This document shows positions 62,518-64,000 of a stretch of 64,000 nucleotides of DNA, one piece after another. Both the position numbers and the translations under genes were made by a program. This stretch comes from Bacteroidota bacterium (GTDB taxonomy: Bacteria; Bacteroidota; Bacteroidia; Chitinophagales; Saprospiraceae). Within the stretch, counting starts at the first letter, position 1. Each line of letters starts with the position of its first letter. The notes beneath the pieces are model-generated. The model made no database searches and had not been told where the DNA came from. It was given only the letters and a program-made list of their open reading frames with translations. The stretch covers positions 355,359-419,358 of the forward strand of contig JASBVF010000003.1 in the NCBI GenBank assembly GCA_030147525.1, in the 5' to 3' direction.

Positions 62518-63942
62518 ATGTCGAACCCGTCATCACCACAAGGCAACACGAATCTCGTCCAGTATTTCGGCCTGACCACCGGAATCATCCTGTTAGTCAG
62601 CTCCATCATTGGCAGCGGCGTTTACAAAAAAGTAGCGCCCATGTCGCTGGATCTTCAGTCACCCTATCTCATTCTGCTGGCCTGGCTGCTGGCCGGCCTG
62701 GTTACGCTGCTGGGCGTTTTAACCATCGCTGAAATCGCCATGCGGATACCCGTATCCGGCGGACCCTTCGCCTACCTTCGGGAGATGTACGGGGAAAAAG
62801 TGTCGTATTTCTACGGCTGGGCAAGTTTTGCCTGCATTCAATCGGCGTCCACGGCGGCCATTTCCTACGTGTCTGCGCAGTCGCTCAATGCCGTGCTGCC
62901 CCTGCCGGTGCTGGGCGGCGAATGGGAGACGATGACCGTGTTCGGCGTTTTCATGCCCTTCGCCAACCTCGGCGTCAAACTGGTGGCCGTCACGTTTATC
63001 CTCATTCTCACCACGATCAACAGCCGGGGCGTGCACCAGGGCGGGCGGGTCAGCAACGTCATCACCGTCATCGTGCTCATCAGTCTGCTGATCATTGTGC
63101 TGACGGGCATGTCGGTCGGCGGCGGGGTCATGGACAATGTCACCAACAACGCCAGCACTTACCCGCCGGACTCTTTCGCTCAATCAGGCGGTTTTATGAA
63201 AATGATCTTTCTGGCGATGCTCTCTGCCTTCTGGGCTTTTGAGGGCTGGATCAACATCGGTTTTGTGGGCGATGAAATCCGCAACCCGCAGCGCAACATC
63301 CCCCGCATCCTTATCTTCGGTATGCTCCTGATCACGGGTATTTACCTCGTGGTGAATTTCACCTACCTGCACGTGGTGCCGATCGACAAGATGATGGAGT
63401 TTGCCCGCAATCAAAACTCCATCGCCGCCGTGGAGGTCATCCGCTATTTTGCCGGGTATGAGGGAGCCTTCGCCATTTCGCTGCTCATTATCGTGACGAC
63501 GCTGGGCTGCACCAATGCCACCATTCTGACTTCTGCCCGGATTTATTACGCCATGGCCAAAAAAGGGTTGTTTTTCAAACAAGCCGCCGAGGTTCACCCG
63601 ACTTACCACACGCCCAACAAATCCCTCTGGATTTTTGCGACCTGGGCGTCTATCCTGGTCTTCTCCGGTACCTTCGATCAGCTGACGGACATGCTGGTGT
63701 TTGCCCAGTTCATTTTCTACGGACTGGTCGTGGCGGGTATTTTTATTTTACGTAAAAAAACGCCTTCCGCACCCAATACTTACAAAGTCATCGGTTATCC
63801 GGTGGTTCCTGTCCTTTACCTGCTTTTCTGCGCCGGCCTGCTGACCTATACCTTGTCGGAACGCCCCCGTGAAGCGATCATGGGGCTGGTGTTGATTGCG
63901 CTGGGTACGCCGTTTTATTTTTGGTTTAAGCGGGGGAGGTAG
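62518..63942 (+). CDS. APC-family amino acid permease
   Basis: A 474-aa secondary transporter with about 12 TM helices. The first helix carries TGIILLVSSIIGSGVYKKVA, the G-S/A-G-I/V-F-like substrate-site pattern of APC transporters. Later segments are AGLVTLLGVLTIAEIAMRIP, GGPFAYLREMYGEKVSYFYG and AFWAFEGWINIGFVGDEIRN. It resembles LAT-type and YfnA-like exchangers; the substrate cannot be assigned. It diverges from the ATPase gene across the G-rich repeat. A G-rich repeat begins right after its stop codon and runs out of the window. Confidence 0.92.
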   Translation: MSNPSSPQGNTNLVQYFGLTTGIILLVSSIIGSGVYKKVAPMSLDLQSPYLILLAWLLAGLVTLLGVLTIAEIAMRIPVSGGPFAYLREMYGEKVSYFYGWASFACIQSASTAAISYVSAQSLNAVLPLPVLGGEWETMTVFGVFMPFANLGVKLVAVTFILILTTINSRGVHQGGRVSNVITVIVLISLLIIVLTGMSVGGGVMDNVTNNASTYPPDSFAQSGGFMKMIFLAMLSAFWAFEGWINIGFVGDEIRNPQRNIPRILIFGMLLITGIYLVVNFTYLHVVPIDKMMEFARNQNSIAAVEVIRYFAGYEGAFAISLLIIVTTLGCTNATILTSARIYYAMAKKGLFFKQAAEVHPTYHTPNKSLWIFATWASILVFSGTFDQLTDMLVFAQFIFYGLVVAGIFILRKKTPSAPNTYKVIGYPVVPVLYLLFCAGLLTYTLSERPREAIMGLVLIALGTPFYFWFKRGR

Positions 63943-64000
63943 GTTTGAGGGGGTTGAGGGGTTTGATGAGTTTGAGGGGGTTGAGGGGTTTGAGGGGTTT
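63943..64000. repeat. G-rich GGGGTTTGA word repeat, truncated by the window
   Basis: Starting after the permease stop, the plus strand repeats GAGGGGGTTGAGGGGTTTGA-type words (five G-runs of 4-5 in 45 bp) and continues past the window end. It has quadruplex potential and no coding sense. Confidence 0.8.

Overview
This window looks like chromosomal DNA from a member of the Bacteroidota, most likely a Saprospiria-type lineage. Four things point there. Many genes are preceded by the Bacteroidota sigma-ABfr -7 box (TAnnTTTG) and few have strong Shine-Dalgarno sites. One secreted protein ends in a type IX secretion (Por) sorting domain. Menaquinone is made by the futalosine route (mqnD). Many lipoproteins and proteins of types common in this phylum are present (an EAD11-like domain, an ECF sigma factor beside a large one-TM protein). 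Family placement is inference, because no 16S gene is present.

Layout. 1-11 kb: a truncated TlpA-like thioredoxin lipoprotein, purL, a DUF4836-like lipoprotein, one CAT-anticodon tRNA, a TPR protein, hemL, a tail-anchored unknown and rnr. 11-20 kb: a small membrane protein, a seven-copy 21-bp tandem repeat, an NlpC/P60 lipoprotein, rfbD-rfbC, the GTPases der and era, an unknown membrane protein, glgB and trxB. 20-32 kb: a GNAT enzyme, a DinB/YfiT enzyme, a 1570-aa multi-PAS histidine kinase with its response regulator, an EAD11-like membrane protein, a 600-aa-class acyl-CoA dehydrogenase, adenine deaminase and a lipoprotein. 32-45 kb: mqnD, an RluA-family synthase, a 3-hydroxyacyl-CoA dehydrogenase, an ECF sigma/membrane partner pair, dapF, a PiT phosphate transporter, small unknowns and tex. 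45-64 kb: an H-NOX/HNOBA hybrid-kinase pair, an M48 peptidase operon, ald, sdaA, two broken genes (a T9SS cargo with an in-frame TGA and an amidohydrolase remnant), copA-copZ, a tandem-AAA+ ATPase with a duplicated N-terminal domain, and an amino-acid permease.

Most of the window is housekeeping metabolism. The least explained parts are the double-CbxX ATPase (59658-62297), the stand-alone EAD11-like membrane protein (27339-28151), the heptad-encoding 21-bp repeat (11450-11596), the structured leader in front of ald, the T9SS cargo split from its sorting signal by one stop codon, and several dispersed intergenic repeats (a 140-bp inverted-repeat element and G-rich telomere-like word repeats). 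I found no phage, insertion sequence, CRISPR array or complete defence island.
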